Part shown: positions 61,400 through 64,000 of the stretch, piece after piece
Layout: every line of letters begins with the position of its first letter
Numbering within the stretch: position 1 is the stretch's first letter
NCBI GenBank assembly: GCA_037039685.1
Contig: JAWNGF010000008.1
Coordinates: forward strand, 682,001-746,000
Direction: 5' to 3'
DNA: 64,000 bases
Origin: Ceratobasidium sp. AG-K
Taxonomy: Eukaryota; Basidiomycota; Agaricomycetes; Cantharellales; Ceratobasidiaceae
Notes under the pieces: model-generated
Databases searched by the model: none
What the model was told of the DNA's origin: nothing
The model's input: the letters and a program-made list of their open reading frames with translations, nothing else
Program-made: the position numbers and the translations under genes

Positions 61400-64000
61400 A
61401 TGGTTGGTCTCTGGAGCTATGTGTCAATATGATTGCTTAATAATTGCTTAGGCTCCATCCAAAAAAGCCGGAAAGAAGGGCGCGGCGGCAGCACCCAAGA
61501 AGGGAGGCGCAGCCAAAGTCCAGAAAGTGAGTTGCGACGCATTCGTACAGCAAGCTTGATAACCAATGACGCGCTAAACTCGCTCAGGCCGACTGGAAAG
61601 AGGGATTCAAGAAGAAGCAAGCTGGTGTATCCGACATGACATTGCTCACGACCATCAGTAACGAGAGCGTAAACGACAACCTGGAGAAGAGATGGAAGAA
61701 CGGCGAAATCTACACGTATATTGGACAAGTGCTTATATCGGTCAATCCTTTCCGAGGTGCGTCTTGAGCTTTGTTAATGTGCTGGTTGTTAATCTGTATC
61801 TCCCCAGATCTCGGCATCTACACCGAAGCCGTGCTCGAGACGTACAAGGGCAAGAATCGTCTCGAGGTCCCTCCTCATGTGTTTGCCATCGCAGAATCGT
61901 CTTACTATAACATGAAATCGTACAAAGACAACCAATGCGTTATCATTTCTGGCGAATCGGGTGCTGGCAAGACCGAGGCGGCGAAACGTATCATGCAGTA
62001 CATCGCGGCCGTGTCGGGCGGACAAGATAACAGCATTACGGAAATCAAGGAGATGGTGTTGGCTACCAACCCTTTGCTTGAGAGCTTTGGTTGTGCAAAG
62101 ACGTTGCGTAACGATAACTCGAGTCGTCATGTGAGTCGCTCTTCGTCGATAGCTGCCTGGGGCTAATACGAGTTTGGATGTAGGGAAAATACCTAGAGAT
62201 TATGTTCAACTCGAATGCCGAGCCAATTGGTGCCCAGATCACTAATTATCTGCTCGAAAAGGCAAGTGCGAGCTTTGATCGTGTGAAGCCTCATTGGTTA
62301 ATTTATCGTCTAGGGCCGTGTTGTCGGGCAAATCAACAAAGAGAGGGACTTTCATATTTTTTATCAGTTCACCAAAGGTGCCTCGGATGAGCAGCGAGGT
62401 GCGTGTTTTCACGCGACTAGATCCCTTACCAACCGGCTAACCTATTACCCCGTATCAGAGGCATTTGGTTTGCAAGGGCCAGATGCATACTCGTATACCA
62501 GTCGTAGTGGCTGCTTGGACGTTGCCTCGATCGACGATGTTAAAGACTTCCACGATACTCTTGTGCGTATACGACAATCGACAACACCTGATTGTGCTAA
62601 TGTATTCAATCTTGTAGCAAGCAATGAACGTGGTTGGGCTCACTCCGGATGAGCAGAACAACATCTTACGAATAATCGCGGCTATCCTTTGGATCGGAAA
62701 TATCCAGTTCGTTGAATCGGAAGATGGGGCAGGTTCTGCGATCACTGATCAAGGCGTTACTGTAAGCACTCAGTTGTCACCCGACCCATGCAATAAGGAT
62801 ATACCGTTGATGGCTTCTCTGAATAGGACTTTGTCGCGTACCTGCTCGAAGTCGATGCAGCAGCTGTCGCCAAAGCTATGGTGAACAGAACAATGGAAAC
62901 TCAGCGCGGTGGGCGTAGGGGTAAGTTACATCGTTGCTCCTGGGACTACAATAACCTCACAAACATCATAATAGGATCCGTTTACGATGTCCCCCTCAAC
63001 CCGGCGCAAGCTGCTTCCGGACGCGATGCTCTCGCCAAGGCCCTGTACAACAACCTGTTCGAATGGATTGTATCTCGTGTCAACGTTTCCATGAAACCTC
63101 GGCAGGCTACCGCTCAAATCATTGGAGTCCTCGATATCTACGGTTTCGAAATCTTCCAAAGTCCGGTGAATTCCACTGAATTTGGAGCGCATGGCTGACA
63201 CATGGCCCTAGATAACAGCTTCGAGCAACTGTGCATCAACTACGTCAACGAGAAACTCCAGCAAATCTTCATCGAGCTGACTCTCAAGACCGAACAGGAA
63301 GAGTACGTTCGCGAGCAGATCAAGTGGACGCCGATCGACTACTTTAATAACAAGATTGTCTGCGACCTGATCGAAGAGCGCCGTCCTCCCGGCATTTTTG
63401 CAGCCCTGAACGACGCGACTGCCACGGCGCACGCCGACCCAGCAGCTGCAGACAGCTCTTTTATCCAACGCGCAGCTGCTCTGGCGTCGAATCCCCACTT
63501 TGAATCCCGCGGTGGCCAGTTCCTAGTCAAGCACTATGCAGGAGATGTGATGTACACTGTCGCGGGAATGACAGACAAGAACAAGGACGCGCTCGTCAAG
63601 GATCTTACCGACCTCATCATCGGCTCAGGCAGTGCCTTCCTCCAGACCCTCTTTCCCGACAGACCCGATCCAAACAGCAAGAAGCGTCCACCGAGTGCGG
63701 GAGACAAGATCAAAGCGAGCGCTGGAGCGTTGGTTGAGAACCTCATGCGCTCGCAGCCCGCGTATATTCGTACGATCAAGTCCAACCAGAACCGGAGCCC
63801 GACTGAATACGATAGCAAGGCCATTCTACATCAGATCAAGTATCTTGGTTTGCAGGAGAATATTCGTGTCCGTCGAGCTGGGTTCGCATACAGGAATACG
63901 TTTGAGAAGATGGTTGAACGGTGCGTCTGATGGTACTTGGTAACGTGAACTAGGTTTTGATTTGAGTTTCCTGCTTAGGTTTTACTTGCTCTCGCCTGCT
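61400..64000 (+). CDS. MYO1: Class I myosin (Myo1/Myo5 type), motor domain, 3' end outside window
   Basis: Actin-based motor of endocytic patches and polarised growth. Exons: 61400-61402 (ATG only, inferred), 61452-61526, 61588-61756, 61808-62130, 62184-62261, 62314-62398, 62459-62562, 62618-62761, 62827-62920, 62975-63160, 63212-63920 and 63979 onward; all phases join. The N-terminus [20 protein letters not shown] precedes the motor: P-loop [12 protein letters not shown] (61951-61986), switch I NDNSSRHGKYLE, switch [22 protein letters not shown], and [19 protein letters not shown] near the converter. The intron at 62262-62313 starts with GC instead of GT. The Lys/Ala/Pro N-terminal extension is typical of fungal class I myosins. 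The neck, TH1 and SH3 domains lie beyond the window. Reading is clean, so probably functional. Confidence 0.92.

Overview
The window is nuclear DNA of a basidiomycete fungus, most likely an agaricomycete close to Rhizoctonia/Ceratobasidiaceae. The signs are host genes cut by many ~50-bp GT-AG introns, basidiomycete-type families (a DUF6533 membrane protein, a DUF6589 protein, a TPR-CHAT protein), and chromodomain Ty3/Gypsy retrotransposons. The genus is an inference from protein recollection, not proven here.

Layout. Host genes lie at both edges. On the left are the 3' end of SNU114/EFTUD2 (1-879, +), a DUF6533-type membrane protein (1351-2995, -) and an internally deleted glycoside hydrolase (3909-4610, -). 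On the right are a decayed DUF6589 gene (56392-57914, -), a TPR-CHAT protease-like gene (58479-61221, -) and the 5' part of a class I myosin gene (61400 to the window end, +). Between them, about 5980-55733, is a transposon nest.

The nest resolves almost completely from target-site duplications. A foldback mariner-like element (5982-7395) comes first. A ~0.7-kb inverted-repeat element (7786-39697 once insertions are subtracted) received a Tc1-like transposon (8234-17057) and retrotransposon B1 (17155-39549). Retrotransposon A1 (9370-16576, duplication gtccc) sits inside the Tc1 transposase gene. B1 (cctat) holds A2 (17964-32393, agtag) in its gag, and A2 holds A3 (20537-27765, cattg) in its integrase. 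Separately, A4 (40158-55728, tatac) holds B2 (44861-53224, cctgc) in its integrase, and B2 holds a solo A-type LTR (46762-47218, tgtag) in its chromodomain region. A inside B and B inside A show overlapping activity of the two families.

Families A (LTR 455-468 bp) and B (LTR 487 bp) are diverged sister chromoviruses with the order gag, pol (protease, RT, RNase H, integrase, chromodomain), then an extra gene here called ORF3. Four features recur in both: (1) a primer-binding site complementary to the predicted 5' end of the element's own RNA, pointing to Tf1/sushi-type self-priming; (2) pol in the -1 frame relative to gag, with a candidate slippery site at the gag end; (3) ORF3, with a shared CRGC motif, overlapping a long open tail of pol; (4) a hairpin with compensatory changes between the ORF3 stop and the polypurine tract. 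No copy is wholly intact. Nearly all disabling stops are CGA to TGA changes, a CpG-deamination signature suggesting cytosine methylation of the island. Substitution counts between LTRs were made by eye and are approximate.
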